Below, piece by piece: positions 17,690 through 26,678 of a stretch of 32,460 bases of DNA (the first letter of the stretch is position 1; each line of letters begins with the position of its first letter). The notes beneath the pieces are model-generated. The model was not told the origin of the DNA and made no database searches. It saw only the letters and a list, made by a program, of their open reading frames with translations. Where the stretch lies: contig JAJCXZ010000029.1 of NCBI GenBank assembly GCA_029263175.1, forward strand, positions 1 through 32,460, read 5' to 3'. This stretch comes from Acidimicrobiales bacterium (GTDB lineage Bacteria; Actinomycetota; Acidimicrobiia; Acidimicrobiales; Aldehydirespiratoraceae). A program made the position numbers and the translations under genes.

Positions 17690-19009
17690 TCAACCGAACA
17701 TTTGAGTGACCGCGGCGATGAGAGCATCCGCCTCCATGGCCGCCTCGGCATCGGTCTCCGCCTCGACCATCACCCGGATCAGGGGTTCGGTGCCCGACGG
17801 CCGAATCAGGATCCGTCCCCGATCGCCCAACCGCATCTCGGCTGCTTCGACGAGCGGAGCGATACGGGCCTCAACATCATCCGGGCGGGTCGCCACCCGC
17901 ACACTCTGGAGCACCTGTGGGAGGCGGGTCATCGCCGCCGCCGCGAGCGAGGCGAGGGTCGATCCGGCCCGCTGCATCGCGGCGAGGAGCTGAACCCCGG
18001 TGAGGAGACCATCGCCGGTGGCCGCGAGCTCCCGGAATATCACGTGGCCAGATTGTTCGCCGCCGAGGCCCAAACCGCGGGCATCGAGCGCCTCGAGGAC
18101 GTAGCGATCGCCGACCCTGGTGTCGACGACTTCGATGCCGGCCGCGGCCATCGAGCGGCGGAAACCAAGATTCGTCATGACCGTGACCACGACGGCATTT
18201 CCCTTCAGCTCGCCGCGGGCGTGCGCATCAAGAGCGCAGATCGCGATGATCTCGTCACCGTCGACGAGCGCACCCGTGTGATCGACAGCGAGGAGACGAT
18301 CCGCATCGCCGTCGAAGGCGAGACCCACGTGCGCACCCTCGGTGCGGACTCGGGCCTGGAGCGACTCGGGATGAGTTGAGCCGCAGCCGTCGTTGATGTT
18401 GCGGCCGTTGGGCTCGGCGTGAGTCACCACCACGTCAGCTCCGAGGGAGCGAAGTGCCTCGGGAGCTACTTCGGATGCCGCACCGTTCGCACAATCGATC
18501 ACCACACGCATTCCGGCCAGGCACTTCGTCTCGACACTCGTGACCACGGCGGCAACGTGGGCAGCCGCGGCACCGGAATGGCGATCTTCGCCGGCGGCCG
18601 GCGCCGGCACCGCTTCACCGAGGAGCTCCTCGAACCGATCCTGAATCCGGTCCTGGATCTCATCGCTCAGCTTCGAACCACCGGGTGCAAAGAACTTCAC
18701 CCCGTTGTCGTGCCAAGGGTTGTGGGAGGCCGACACCATTGCGCCGGCCACGTGGCGTTGTGCACACCACAAGGCCACCGCGGGAGTTGGCAGCACGCCG
18801 AGATCCACCGACGATCCACCGGCACGCTGAACTCCGGCATGAATGGCGGAAACCAGCTCAGGGCCCGATTCGCGCGTGTCTGCGCCGACGGCAAAGCCGT
18901 CGCCGCCGAGCACTTCAGCCGCGGCCTGAGACAAGGCGGCAACGGGCGCGTACGTGAGATCCGTGCGGGCGTCGCCACGCATGCCGTCGGTACCGAAACG
19001 AAGCGTCAC
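17690..19009 (-). CDS. glmM: Phosphoglucosamine mutase
   Basis: A 439-residue enzyme that converts glucosamine 6-phosphate to glucosamine 1-phosphate for UDP-GlcNAc and peptidoglycan. It begins MTLRFGTDGMRGDA. The phosphorylated serine is Ser95 in VSASHNPWHDNGVK. The metal-binding loop is FDGDADR (232-238), the sugar-specificity loop GGEQSGH, and the phosphate-binding loop RPSGTEPLIRV. The start is GTG (19007-19009), 31 bases after rpsI, with only a weak ribosome site. The order rplM-rpsI-glmM-glmS is typical of Actinobacteria, and the next gene supplies its substrate. Confidence 0.97.
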   Translation of the reverse strand: MTLRFGTDGMRGDARTDLTYAPVAALSQAAAEVLGGDGFAVGADTRESGPELVSAIHAGVQRAGGSSVDLGVLPTPAVALWCAQRHVAGAMVSASHNPWHDNGVKFFAPGGSKLSDEIQDRIQDRFEELLGEAVPAPAAGEDRHSGAAAAHVAAVVTSVETKCLAGMRVVIDCANGAASEVAPEALRSLGADVVVTHAEPNGRNINDGCGSTHPESLQARVRTEGAHVGLAFDGDADRLLAVDHTGALVDGDEIIAICALDAHARGELKGNAVVVTVMTNLGFRRSMAAAGIEVVDTRVGDRYVLEALDARGLGLGGEQSGHVIFRELAATGDGLLTGVQLLAAMQRAGSTLASLAAAAMTRLPQVLQSVRVATRPDDVEARIAPLVEAAEMRLGDRGRILIRPSGTEPLIRVMVEAETDAEAAMEADALIAAVTQMFG

Positions 19010-19040
19010 GGCACCACTATCGGCAGACGGACGCTCAGGA

Positions 19041-19433
19041 CTAGCGCTTGCTGTACTGCGGCGCCTTACGGGCCTTCTTGAGGCCGTACTTCTTGGATTC
19101 CTTCTTGCGAGGATCGCGAGTGAGGAAGCCGGCCCGCTTCAGGGCTTCGCGGTTCTCAGGATCGAGCGTCACGAGAGCGCGAGCGATACCGAGGCGGAGG
19201 GCACCGGCCTGGCCGGTCACGCCGCCACCGTGGATGGTGGCGTCGATGTCGTAAGCGTCGACTGTCTCGGTGACCACAAAGGGCTCAACGATGCTCATCT
19301 GGTGGGTGAGCGCCGGAAAGTACTCGGCAACGGCGCGACCGTTGATGGTGACAGTGCCGGAGCCGGGGCGGACGCGAACACGAGCGACAGAGCGCTTGCG
19401 GCGGCCGGTGGTCTGAAGGAGAGGAGAGGTCAT
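19041..19433 (-). CDS. rpsI: 30S ribosomal protein S9
   Basis: A 130-residue protein beginning [21 protein letters not shown]. The family core [24 protein letters not shown] and VHGGG-type [19 protein letters not shown] are present, and the C-terminus [12 protein letters not shown] is the tail that reaches the P-site tRNA. I place the start at the ATG 19431-19433 with AGGAT upstream; the reading frame stays open further upstream but that part overlaps rplM. It is 14 bases after the rplM stop and co-transcribed with it. Confidence 0.97.
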   Translation of the reverse strand: MTSPLLQTTGRRKRSVARVRVRPGSGTVTINGRAVAEYFPALTHQMSIVEPFVVTETVDAYDIDATIHGGGVTGQAGALRLGIARALVTLDPENREALKRAGFLTRDPRKKESKKYGLKKARKAPQYSKR

Positions 19434-19447
19434 CGCAGGGATCCTGA

Positions 19448-19903
19448 TCAGGAGCGGGCCCGGAAGCGGGCGTGTTCGATTTCGCGGGGCTGCGGGTTCT
19501 GAGCCGCATGCGGGTGCGTCGGGCCGGCGTAGACCTTCAGCTTGGAGATCTGGGCGCGACCGAGGCGGGTCTTGGGGATCATGCCGCGGATCGAATCCAT
19601 CACGGCTTGCTCTGGCTTGCGAGCCATCTTGTGAGCGTAGGTCTCGCTGCGGAGACCACCCGGGTAGCCGCTGTGGCGGTGGACGAGCTTCTTGTCCGCT
19701 TTCCCCGCAGTCAGCACGATCTTGTCGGCATTGACGATGATCACGTGATCGCCGGTGTCGAGGTTCGGGGTGTAGGTGGGCTTGTGCTTGCCCCGCAGGA
19801 TGTTGGCGACTTCGGTGGCAAGACGACCGAGGACGAGGCCCTCGGCATCGACGACGTGCCAAACACGCTCGATCTCGCCGGCCTTCGGTGTATAGGTGGT
19901 CAC
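19448..19903 (-). CDS. rplM: 50S ribosomal protein L13
   Basis: A 151-residue protein. It begins [22 protein letters not shown] and contains [19 protein letters not shown] and the L13 signature region ending in [19 protein letters not shown]. The start is GTG (19901-19903) behind a strong GGAGGAAG ribosome site. It opens the rplM-rpsI-glmM unit, with a promoter at 19976-20004. Confidence 0.97.
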   Translation of the reverse strand: MTTYTPKAGEIERVWHVVDAEGLVLGRLATEVANILRGKHKPTYTPNLDTGDHVIIVNADKIVLTAGKADKKLVHRHSGYPGGLRSETYAHKMARKPEQAVMDSIRGMIPKTRLGRAQISKLKVYAGPTHPHAAQNPQPREIEHARFRARS

Positions 19904-19975
19904 GCTTCCTCCGCGGAAGTAGAAGAGAACTGGAATGATCCGAGCCGAAGTAATGGGCTTCTGGACCGACAGACA

Positions 19976-20004
19976 AGCCTAAGGGGCAGGGACGGCAACA
20001 ACAA
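19976..20004 (-). promoter_or_regulatory. Promoter of rplM-rpsI
   Basis: On the coding strand, TTGTTG (19999-20004), 17 bases, then TAGGCT (19976-19981), about 70 bases ahead of the rplM GTG. Spacing is ideal and both boxes resemble actinobacterial housekeeping promoters. It lies in the 126-base gap after truA, which leaves room for a leader. Confidence 0.6.
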
Positions 20005-20029
20005 TCGCTCGTGGCTGCTTTGTCGCCGG

Positions 20030-20833
20030 TTAGTTGTTCGGTTGTGGTAGCGCCGGATAGTGCGCTTTGACGAAAACCAGGCCCTGGGGTGGTGCCGGTG
20101 ACCCTACCGCGGCGCGGTCTTTGCGGGCCAGAGCTTCGCCCATGTCCACGGCGCGACGACTCCCCCGGCCGATCTCGACTGATAGCCCGACAAGACTGCG
20201 CACCATCTGGTGGGTGAAGGAGCTGGCGGTGATGTCGAACTGCACGGTGTCACCGTGTCTGGACCAGTCGGCCCGCCTCACTCGACGCATGTGGGTTTCG
20301 GTCGGTTTGGACTTGTTGCGTTTGCTGAACGATGCAAAGTCGTGCAGCCCGATGATGCGGTCAGCTGCGGTGCGCATCGAAGCGAGTTCGAGTGGCTCAC
20401 GAACATGCCAGGCCAGGTTCGCCAACAACGGATCGGAGACCGGAGCGTTGAGAATCCTGTATCGGTACGTGCGCGCGATACAGGAGAACCGGGCATCGAA
20501 GTCCGGCGGAGCCTCGGCGACATCGCGAACGGCGATGGCGGGATGCAGCGTTCGGTTCACCGACCGCGCGAGCAGCCCCGCGTCGAAATGATCTGCGGCC
20601 GCGTCGAACGAGATCACCTGCCCCCGGGCGTGAACGCCTTTGTCGGTACGACCCGCACAGGTGATCGTGACCGGGTGCCGCAGGGCGGACTCGATGGCAC
20701 CTTCGAGATCGGCTTGGATCGTGCGCACACCGGGCTGGGTCGCGAACCCGCTGAACGGGGTGCCGTCATAGGCCACCGTCATCTGAACGCGTACAAACCC
20801 CTCAGGAGGAAGTGACGCGGTCCGGTCAGCCAT
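20030..20833 (-). CDS. truA: tRNA pseudouridine(38-40) synthase TruA
   Basis: A 267-residue enzyme that forms pseudouridine at positions 38-40 of the tRNA anticodon arm. The catalytic aspartate is Asp64 in [25 protein letters not shown] near the N-terminus, [17 protein letters not shown] and [12 protein letters not shown] are all family hallmarks. The start at ATG 20831-20833 has no ribosome site, but TACCCT ends exactly six bases before it, consistent with a leaderless mRNA. The frame is open upstream into the acyl-CoA synthetase gene, but nothing supports a longer protein. Confidence 0.95.
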   Translation of the reverse strand: MADRTASLPPEGFVRVQMTVAYDGTPFSGFATQPGVRTIQADLEGAIESALRHPVTITCAGRTDKGVHARGQVISFDAAADHFDAGLLARSVNRTLHPAIAVRDVAEAPPDFDARFSCIARTYRYRILNAPVSDPLLANLAWHVREPLELASMRTAADRIIGLHDFASFSKRNKSKPTETHMRRVRRADWSRHGDTVQFDITASSFTHQMVRSLVGLSVEIGRGSRRAVDMGEALARKDRAAVGSPAPPQGLVFVKAHYPALPQPNN

Positions 20834-20839
20834 CCCGAC

Positions 20840-20845
20840 AGGGTA
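20840..20845 (-). promoter_or_regulatory. Putative -10 box for a leaderless truA transcript
   Basis: TACCCT lies six bases before the truA ATG, and the ATG has no Shine-Dalgarno sequence. The spacing is that expected when transcription begins at the start codon itself. A -35 box is not evident. Confidence 0.4.
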
Positions 20846-20880
20846 CGCCCTCGCTTTTCCGACGACTTGTTCGGCGTGGG

Positions 20881-22395
20881 CTAGTGGATCTGCGAATCCT
20901 GGTCCGCCCAGTACGGAGCTCGCAATTCTCGCTTCAGTACCTTGCCCGGCCCTGACTTCGGCAGCTCGTCGGCGCGCATCTCCACCGTCTGCGGGACCTT
21001 GTAGCCGGCGATCAGCCCCCGCACATGGGTGACGATCTCGTCGGGTGTTACCGGCGTCGACTCCCGTGGCACGACGACCGCGTGGACGGCCTCGCCCCAC
21101 TGCTCACTGGGAATCCCGAACACGGCGGCCTCGAGAACCCCGGGATGGGTGTAGATCGCGTCCTCGACCTCGGTGCAGTACACGTTCTCACCACCCGAGA
21201 TGATCATGTCCTTTGAGCGGTCGAGGAGGTAGAGGTTGCCCTGCTCGTCGAGTCGACCGACGTCGCCGGTGTTGTACCAGCCGTCCTGCAGCACGGCCGC
21301 GGTCTGCTCCGGCTTGTTCCAATACCCGGCCATCACGTTGTCGCCCCGCACGAGTACGTCGCCGGGTTGACCGAGCGGGTGCGGCGTGCCATCGGATTGT
21401 TGGATCCGGATCTCGACGCCGAGAGCCGGGGTTCCACAACTCGCAGCCCGCTCACCGTCGAGTTCTTGTTCCTCACGTCGCATTCCTGTGATCAACGGGG
21501 CGGTCTCGGTGGCGCCGTAGAGATGAGCAAATTCGGTGCCAGGGAATGCTTGGACTCCCCGACGGATCACCTCGAGCGGAACGGGTGAACCGCCGTGGGC
21601 GTAGAGCCGTAGCGACGAGACCCCACGAGGTTCGACCAGTTGCGTCTCGACTTGCGCGGCCAGCATCGACGGCACACCCAAGGTGGACGTGACCTGTTCC
21701 GCCTCGATCTGGTCGAGAATTGCGGCCGGATTGAACACCGGCACGACCACCTGCCGAGCGCCCACATACAGGCACTGAAGTACCGCGACAGAGCCTGCGG
21801 CATGAAACAGCGGAGCAATCACCTGATACACGTCACGCTCATCCAGCGGGAACAACATCTGGGCGTTGTAGGTGTTTGCGATCAGGTTGGCGTGGGTCAA
21901 CATCACTCCCTTCGACGCCCCGGTCGTCCCACCGGTGTAGAAGAGGCCGGCCAGGTCGTCCGGACCGATGTCCGCATCGAAGTCGGTCTCGGCGGCGGCA
22001 TCGATGCGAGCGGCGTAGTCGCCGGTGTCCAGGCGAACGACCGTTTCGACGAGCTCGGCCAAGGCCCCTGGGTCGCGGTCGATGAAGAGCACGTTCGCGC
22101 CGGAGTCCTCGAGGGCATACGCCAGCTCCGGGTCGGCCCAACGGAAGTTGAGCGGGACCTGGACACGGCCGGCGGCCGGGATGCCGCAATACAACTCGAT
22201 GAACTCGATCGAGTTGAACGAGATGATGGCGACGCGGTCACCTCGATCGGTGCCGAGATCGGACAAGACCGTGCCGAGCCGGCGGCACCGTGAGACGAAC
22301 TCGCCGAAGGTGCGCCGGACTTCACCGCAAATCAGCCCCTCGACGTCGGTGGCCATCTGTTCGACCCGGAGAAGTGGATTCTTGATTGTGTGCAT
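20881..22395 (-). CDS. Acyl-CoA synthetase (class I adenylate-forming ligase)
   Basis: A 504-residue protein predicted to activate a carboxylic acid as acyl-AMP and load it on CoA. The P-loop-like motif YTGGTTGASKGVMLTH begins at residue 153. GATETAP, the NTGDVG adenosine-ribose aspartate region and DRSKDMIISGGENVYCTEVE follow. The catalytic lysine of the C-terminal domain is Lys485 in PKSGPGKVLKREL. It resembles medium/long-chain fatty-acid or aromatic acid ligases; the substrate cannot be told. The ATG has an AGGGGAC ribosome site and lies 12 bases after the PPDK-like gene, so the two form an operon. This pair interrupts the usual rplQ-truA order. Confidence 0.92.
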   Translation of the reverse strand: MHTIKNPLLRVEQMATDVEGLICGEVRRTFGEFVSRCRRLGTVLSDLGTDRGDRVAIISFNSIEFIELYCGIPAAGRVQVPLNFRWADPELAYALEDSGANVLFIDRDPGALAELVETVVRLDTGDYAARIDAAAETDFDADIGPDDLAGLFYTGGTTGASKGVMLTHANLIANTYNAQMLFPLDERDVYQVIAPLFHAAGSVAVLQCLYVGARQVVVPVFNPAAILDQIEAEQVTSTLGVPSMLAAQVETQLVEPRGVSSLRLYAHGGSPVPLEVIRRGVQAFPGTEFAHLYGATETAPLITGMRREEQELDGERAASCGTPALGVEIRIQQSDGTPHPLGQPGDVLVRGDNVMAGYWNKPEQTAAVLQDGWYNTGDVGRLDEQGNLYLLDRSKDMIISGGENVYCTEVEDAIYTHPGVLEAAVFGIPSEQWGEAVHAVVVPRESTPVTPDEIVTHVRGLIAGYKVPQTVEMRADELPKSGPGKVLKRELRAPYWADQDSQIH

Positions 22396-22407
22396 TTGTC
22401 CCCTGGG

Positions 22408-24594
22408 TCAGTGACCCATCTCCTCTTCGAGCCGGGTGCGGCCGATGAGGTGGATCATCTCCTCGTGATACTCGAACCAGACGGTGTGGTAGCTGTCCTT
22501 CAACGGTGAGGCGAGCATCGACACATCGCCGCCGACGAGAGCCTCGATGGCGAACTCGAATCGGTGGAGGTACGGCCTGAGACGCGGCACGAGCTCCACC
22601 GAAGCCGCAAGGAGCGCGGCGAAGTCCTGATGGAGCGCCTGGGTCTCGGCGGTGACGGTCGCCAGATCGGCGGGCGCCTGCTCGCTGAGCTGCCACGCCG
22701 AAACGAACTCCTTGAACCCGTTGTTCAGCGGCATGAAGCGGTCGTAGATCTCGGTGAGAGCTGCGGTATCGACGCTCCCGCGCTCCCCGGTCATTCGCGC
22801 GGTCAGCCACTCGCGGCCTTCGGGCGTCAGCATCACCCCGCGCGGCGTGACGTTGACTCGTTCACCGAGCCCTGCGACGACCGCCTTCACCGCAGCCTCG
22901 TCGGTCTCCAGCGCGTGGGCGGTCGCTTCGACCGAGCCGAAACCCTTGAGTTGCAACGCACGGATCACATCGAACTCGTCGATGTCTCTGTGTCTCGCTT
23001 CCGGCTCCACCGCGCGGGTGGCGTGTTCGCCGAGCTCCATACCCAGATCGAGGGCCCACTGGCGCATTTGGTCGATCTCGGGGACGTCGTGGTCATGATC
23101 GACGAGTTGGTCACCCTCGTACACTCCTCCACCGCCGCCATCGACGGTGATCGTGGTACCCGATGCGATGAACCGTTCACCGATCCGGATCCCGCCGTCC
23201 TCGACCTCGATCGCTTTCACACCGGTCACGGCCGGGATGCCCCAACTTCGCGCCACGACGGCAGCATGGCTCACTGCGCCACCGAGCGAAGTGACCAGAC
23301 CGGTGGCCCCGACCATGCCGTGAACGTCAGCGGGTGCGGTCTCGACCCGGACCAGAACGACGTGAGTGCCGGAACGGGCGAGTTCGGCCGCCTCATCGGG
23401 GTCGGTGCTGAGCAACCCGTACCCGACGCCGGGTGCGGCGGCGATTCCGGTGGCGATCGGCTCGGCCTCGGCCCGGACCGCGGCGAGGCCGGCAATTCCT
23501 TCGAGAGTCGCATGGTCGATACGTTCGAGAGCTTCGGCTCGGGTGAGCGGGAAGTCGGGATCCTCGGCCATTTCGGCGGCGATGCGAACGGTGGCCTCGG
23601 GGCTGCGGCGGCCAACTCGCGTCTGGAGGATGTAGAGGCGCCCGGAAGCGACCGTGAACTCGACATCGCACATGTCGCGGTAGTGGTGTTCGAGCCGATC
23701 GCACACGACCATCAGTTCCTGGTACACATCCGGAAGATCGGACTTCAGTGCATCGAGTCCGTCGACCTCATGGGTGCCGGCGACCACGTCCTCTCCCTGG
23801 GCGCGGGCCAGATAGTCGCCATAGGGCTCGTTGCGGCCATTGGCGGGGTCGCGCGTGAAGATGACGCCGGTGCCGGAATGCTCATCGAGATTGCCGAAGA
23901 CCATCGCCTGCACCACGACCGCAGTACCGAGGTCGTCGTTGATCTGTTCGGTCTCTCGGAAGAGGCGAGCACGCGGCGAATTCCAGGAACGCAGCACGGC
24001 CTCGATGGCGCCACGAACCTGAGCGTCCGGATCGAGGGGAATACCCCCGAACGGCTCTGCAGCGTGACGGAGACGCTCGGCGGCGGCGTTGTATGTGTCA
24101 GCTCCGGTGGGCACGCCGACTGCCGCATCAATTCGGGCACGATCCATCTCGAGCACGGTCTCGGCGTACATCCGACAGAAGCGAAGCCAGGTCTGAGCCG
24201 CGAAGTCGGGACGGCCGGTTTCCCTGGCCATGCCGTCGCGAACGTCGGGATTGATGCCGACGTTGAGGACGGTGTCCATCATCCCCGGCATCGAAACCGG
24301 AGCCCCGCTGCGCAGGGCGACAAGGAGGGGGCGGTCGGGATCGCCGAAGCGGCGATCCACAATCGCGCCCAACTCCACCATGGCGTCGTGGACACGGACC
24401 TCGAGCCCGGTTGGCCATCCCGATTTCATATAGGAGCGGCACGCATCGGTGGTGATCACGAAGGCAGGCGGCACCGGAAGCTCGAGGTTCTGCGCCATTT
24501 CGGCAAGGGCCGTGCCCTTGCCGCCCAGGCGGTCGAGCGTCACGGCACGATCGCTGTCAAGCTCGTCCGTTATCCAGGCAAGGTCGTGGTGCAC
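22408..24594 (-). CDS. PPDK-like phosphotransferase lacking the PEP/pyruvate domain, with winged-helix-like C-terminus
   Basis: 728 residues. The N-terminal ATP-grasp part (about 1-330) matches pyruvate phosphate dikinase: LGGKGTALAEM, RSGAPVSMPGMMDTVLNVG, GVIFTRDPANGRNEPYGDYL and DVEFTVASGRLYILQTR. The swivelling phosphohistidine domain (about 370-500) has GGAVSHAAVVARSWGIPAV, with the phospho-acceptor His443. PPDKs continue into a TIM barrel that binds PEP/pyruvate and total about 880 residues; here that barrel is missing. Residues 535-600 look like a winged helix (VIRALQLKGFG...TPRGVMLTPEGREWL), and an unrecognised helical segment with several His and Glu ends the protein. The acceptor of the phosphate is unknown. 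The GTG start follows a TAGGGT box by eight bases. Confidence 0.82.
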   Translation of the reverse strand: MHHDLAWITDELDSDRAVTLDRLGGKGTALAEMAQNLELPVPPAFVITTDACRSYMKSGWPTGLEVRVHDAMVELGAIVDRRFGDPDRPLLVALRSGAPVSMPGMMDTVLNVGINPDVRDGMARETGRPDFAAQTWLRFCRMYAETVLEMDRARIDAAVGVPTGADTYNAAAERLRHAAEPFGGIPLDPDAQVRGAIEAVLRSWNSPRARLFRETEQINDDLGTAVVVQAMVFGNLDEHSGTGVIFTRDPANGRNEPYGDYLARAQGEDVVAGTHEVDGLDALKSDLPDVYQELMVVCDRLEHHYRDMCDVEFTVASGRLYILQTRVGRRSPEATVRIAAEMAEDPDFPLTRAEALERIDHATLEGIAGLAAVRAEAEPIATGIAAAPGVGYGLLSTDPDEAAELARSGTHVVLVRVETAPADVHGMVGATGLVTSLGGAVSHAAVVARSWGIPAVTGVKAIEVEDGGIRIGERFIASGTTITVDGGGGGVYEGDQLVDHDHDVPEIDQMRQWALDLGMELGEHATRAVEPEARHRDIDEFDVIRALQLKGFGSVEATAHALETDEAAVKAVVAGLGERVNVTPRGVMLTPEGREWLTARMTGERGSVDTAALTEIYDRFMPLNNGFKEFVSAWQLSEQAPADLATVTAETQALHQDFAALLAASVELVPRLRPYLHRFEFAIEALVGGDVSMLASPLKDSYHTVWFEYHEEMIHLIGRTRLEEEMGH

Positions 24595-24602
24595 GGCCCG
24601 CG

Positions 24603-24631
24603 ACCCTAGTCAGTCGTGTGAAAACGCAAAA
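24603..24631 (-). promoter_or_regulatory. Putative promoter of the PPDK-like/ACS pair
   Basis: The coding strand has TTTTGC (24626-24631), 17 bases, TAGGGT (24603-24608), then eight bases to the GTG start. Transcription would begin at or within two bases of the start codon, that is, nearly leaderless. The weak -35 box overlaps the U-run of the rplQ terminator. Confidence 0.4.
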
Positions 24632-24652
24632 GCCGCCCCGTCAGGAGCGGCT
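24621..24652 (-). terminator. Intrinsic terminator of the alpha operon (after rplQ)
   Basis: On the coding strand AGCCGCTCC, loop TGAC, GGGGCGGCT forms a nine-base-pair stem with one G-U pair, followed by TTTTGCGTTTT. It lies about 100 bases after the rplQ stop. A second 7-bp triloop hairpin without a U-run is found at 24720-24736, just after rplQ. This marks the end of the ribosomal protein transcript. Confidence 0.82.
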
Positions 24653-24753
24653 CTGCGAAACCGAGCCACGATCCGGCTCCGCCAGTCGTTGCGAACGACG
24701 CTTGCGTTCTGCGCATGAACGACGCCGGAGGCGTCGCGAACCCGCAGCGAGAC

Positions 24754-25107
24754 TCAGACGAGTTCGATGCGGGCCATCGGGGCGTTGTCGCCCTGACGGG
24801 GGCCGAGCTTGATGATGCGGGTGTACCCACCCTGGCGATCCTCGTAGCGGGGACCGATCTCATCAAAGAGCTTGCTCGCCATCTCGCGGTCACGCAGGAA
24901 CGCCACGACGTTGCGGTGGTTGTGCAGGCCACCCTTTTTTGCCTTGCTGATGATCTTCTCGGCGACGGGACGCAGCGCCTTGGCCTTGGCCTCGGTCGTG
25001 ACGATTCCCTCCGCCGCGATCAGCGAGGCAACGAGGTTGGCCATCATGGCCTTCTGATGGGCAGCGCTTCCACCGAAGCGCTTACCCTTGCGCGGACGTG
25101 CGGGCAT
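24754..25107 (-). CDS. rplQ: 50S ribosomal protein L17
   Basis: A 117-residue protein with the L17 core: [43 protein letters not shown] in outline, then [16 protein letters not shown] and [25 protein letters not shown]. The length is normal for an actinobacterial form without the long C-terminal tail. It begins two bases after the rpoA stop and is the last gene of the alpha operon. Confidence 0.97.
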   Translation of the reverse strand: MPARPRKGKRFGGSAAHQKAMMANLVASLIAAEGIVTTEAKAKALRPVAEKIISKAKKGGLHNHRNVVAFLRDREMASKLFDEIGPRYEDRQGGYTRIIKLGPRQGDNAPMARIELV

Positions 25108-25109
25108 GA

Positions 25110-26048
25110 TCAGTCTCGATTCCGGAGCGAGAGGCCTCGCTCGTCAAGCTTCACGATGACCTCGTCGAGGCTCTTCTGGCCGAAGTTGGTAATGGCCAGG
25201 AGATCGTCCTCGCTCTTCTGCAGCAGCTCGCCCACGGTGTTGACCTGGGCGCGCTTGAGACAGTTGCGGGGACGCTCGGACAGATCGAGGTCTTCGATCG
25301 GAATTTCCATGTCGGGGCCGCCACTGGCGACCTGGACGGCTTCACCGAGCTCGAGGCCCTGGGGCTCATCGCTCATCTCTTCGACGAGCTGAACCAGGGC
25401 ACGCAGGGTGCCGCCGGCCGAGGCGAGGGCTTCACGCGGGGTGATGGAACCATCGGTCTCGATCTCGAGGATGAGGCGATCGAAGTCGGTGGACTGCTCG
25501 ACACGGGTCGGAAGGACTTCGAACGACACGCGGCGGACCGGCGAGTAGATCGAGTCGATCGGGATGACACCGATGGTCGAGCTGGTGTTGTTGCGATCAG
25601 CCGATACGTAGCCACGGCCGGTCTGCACGGTGAGGTCGACGGCAAGACGACCCTTCCCGTTGATCGAAGCGATCGGCAGTTCCGTGTTGAGGATCTCAAC
25701 ATCGGGGTGCGGCTGAATGTCGGCCGCAGTGACCTCGGCGGGACCACGAGAGTCGAGGCGCAGGGTGACCGGTTCATCACTGTGAACAACGAGGACGAGG
25801 TCCTTCATGTTCAAGATGATGTCGGTGACATCCTGGGCAACACCGGTGATGGTGTCGAACTCGTGGAGGGCATCGTCGAACCGAACCTGTGTGACCGCTG
25901 CGCCCGGAATGGACGACAGGAGGGTACGACGCAGGGAGTTGCCGATGGTGTGACCAAAGCCGGGCTCGAGAGGACCAACAGCGAAACGCTGCAGATTGCC
26001 TTCGGCCTCATCGATTGCTTCGACTGAGGGGCGCTGAATGACGAGCAT
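25110..26048 (-). CDS. rpoA: DNA-directed RNA polymerase alpha subunit
   Basis: A 312-residue subunit. The N-terminal dimerisation and assembly domain (about 1-230) includes [20 protein letters not shown] and [14 protein letters not shown]. The C-terminal domain (about 245-312), which contacts UP elements and activators, includes [23 protein letters not shown] and [19 protein letters not shown]. The start is the ATG at 26046-26048, with GAGGT six bases upstream; a TTG one codon earlier is unlikely. It follows rpsD closely. Confidence 0.98.
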   Translation of the reverse strand: MLVIQRPSVEAIDEAEGNLQRFAVGPLEPGFGHTIGNSLRRTLLSSIPGAAVTQVRFDDALHEFDTITGVAQDVTDIILNMKDLVLVVHSDEPVTLRLDSRGPAEVTAADIQPHPDVEILNTELPIASINGKGRLAVDLTVQTGRGYVSADRNNTSSTIGVIPIDSIYSPVRRVSFEVLPTRVEQSTDFDRLILEIETDGSITPREALASAGGTLRALVQLVEEMSDEPQGLELGEAVQVASGGPDMEIPIEDLDLSERPRNCLKRAQVNTVGELLQKSEDDLLAITNFGQKSLDEVIVKLDERGLSLRNRD

Positions 26049-26060
26049 CAAATACCTCGA

Positions 26061-26675
26061 CTACTTCGAGTAGAGCTCAACGATGAGCTGTTCGCGGACG
26101 GGGATGTCGATCTGCTCACGAATGGGCAGCTCGCGGACGGTGATCTGGAACTGATCGTTGCGGTCGAGCCACGCCGGAGGCGTGCGGTCGAGCACATCGA
26201 GGTTCCACTGCACGGTGACGAAGTCCTGTGCGTTGGATCGGAGTTCAACGACGTCGCCTTTGCGGAGACGGTAGCTGGGGATGTTGACCCGGCGACCGTT
26301 GACGTTGACGTGTCCGTGGTTGACGAACTGGCGGGACTGGGGGCGAGTGGCTCCCCAACCGGCACGGTAGATCACGTTGTCGAGACGAAGCTCGAGGTAG
26401 CGAAGCATGTTCTCGCCGGTGACTCCCTGACGGCGCGAGGCCTCGGCGAAGATGTTGCGGAACTGCCGCTCGGTGAGGCCGTAGGAGAAACGGGCCTTCT
26501 GCTTTTCCTGCAGCTGCAGGAGATATTCCGAGACGGAACCGCGACGACGGCTACGACCGTGATCACCTGGTGGGTAGGGACGCTTGTCAAGCGCGATGGT
26601 CTCGCCCTTGGTGCCCCAGATGTTGGTGCCGAGCCGGCGTGAAACGCGAGCGCGGGGTCCGGTGTAACGCGACAT
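26061..26675 (-). CDS. rpsD: 30S ribosomal protein S4, zinc-free form
   Basis: A 204-residue protein with MSRYTGPRARVSRRLGTNIWG at the N-terminus and the S4 RNA-binding domain (LELRLDNVIYRAGWGATRPQSRQFVNHGHVNVNGRRV in outline, about 95-160). S4 nucleates 30S assembly. The N-terminal CxxC/C zinc cluster seen in some actinobacterial S4 proteins is absent, so this is the cysteine-free paralogue type. It sits between rpsK and rpoA in the normal alpha-operon order. Confidence 0.97.
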   Translation of the reverse strand: MSRYTGPRARVSRRLGTNIWGTKGETIALDKRPYPPGDHGRSRRRGSVSEYLLQLQEKQKARFSYGLTERQFRNIFAEASRRQGVTGENMLRYLELRLDNVIYRAGWGATRPQSRQFVNHGHVNVNGRRVNIPSYRLRKGDVVELRSNAQDFVTVQWNLDVLDRTPPAWLDRNDQFQITVRELPIREQIDIPVREQLIVELYSK

Positions 26676-26678
26676 TGC

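Noticed and set aside
19434-19976. Longer rpsI reading frame of 311 residues
   Set aside because: The N-terminal 181 residues overlap rplM in another frame; S9 proteins are about 130 residues and begin at the ATG at 19433.
24720-24736. Seven-base-pair triloop hairpin just after rplQ as the main terminator
   Set aside because: It has no U-run. The hairpin at 24621-24652 has both stem and U-run and is the better candidate; this one may only protect the 3' end.
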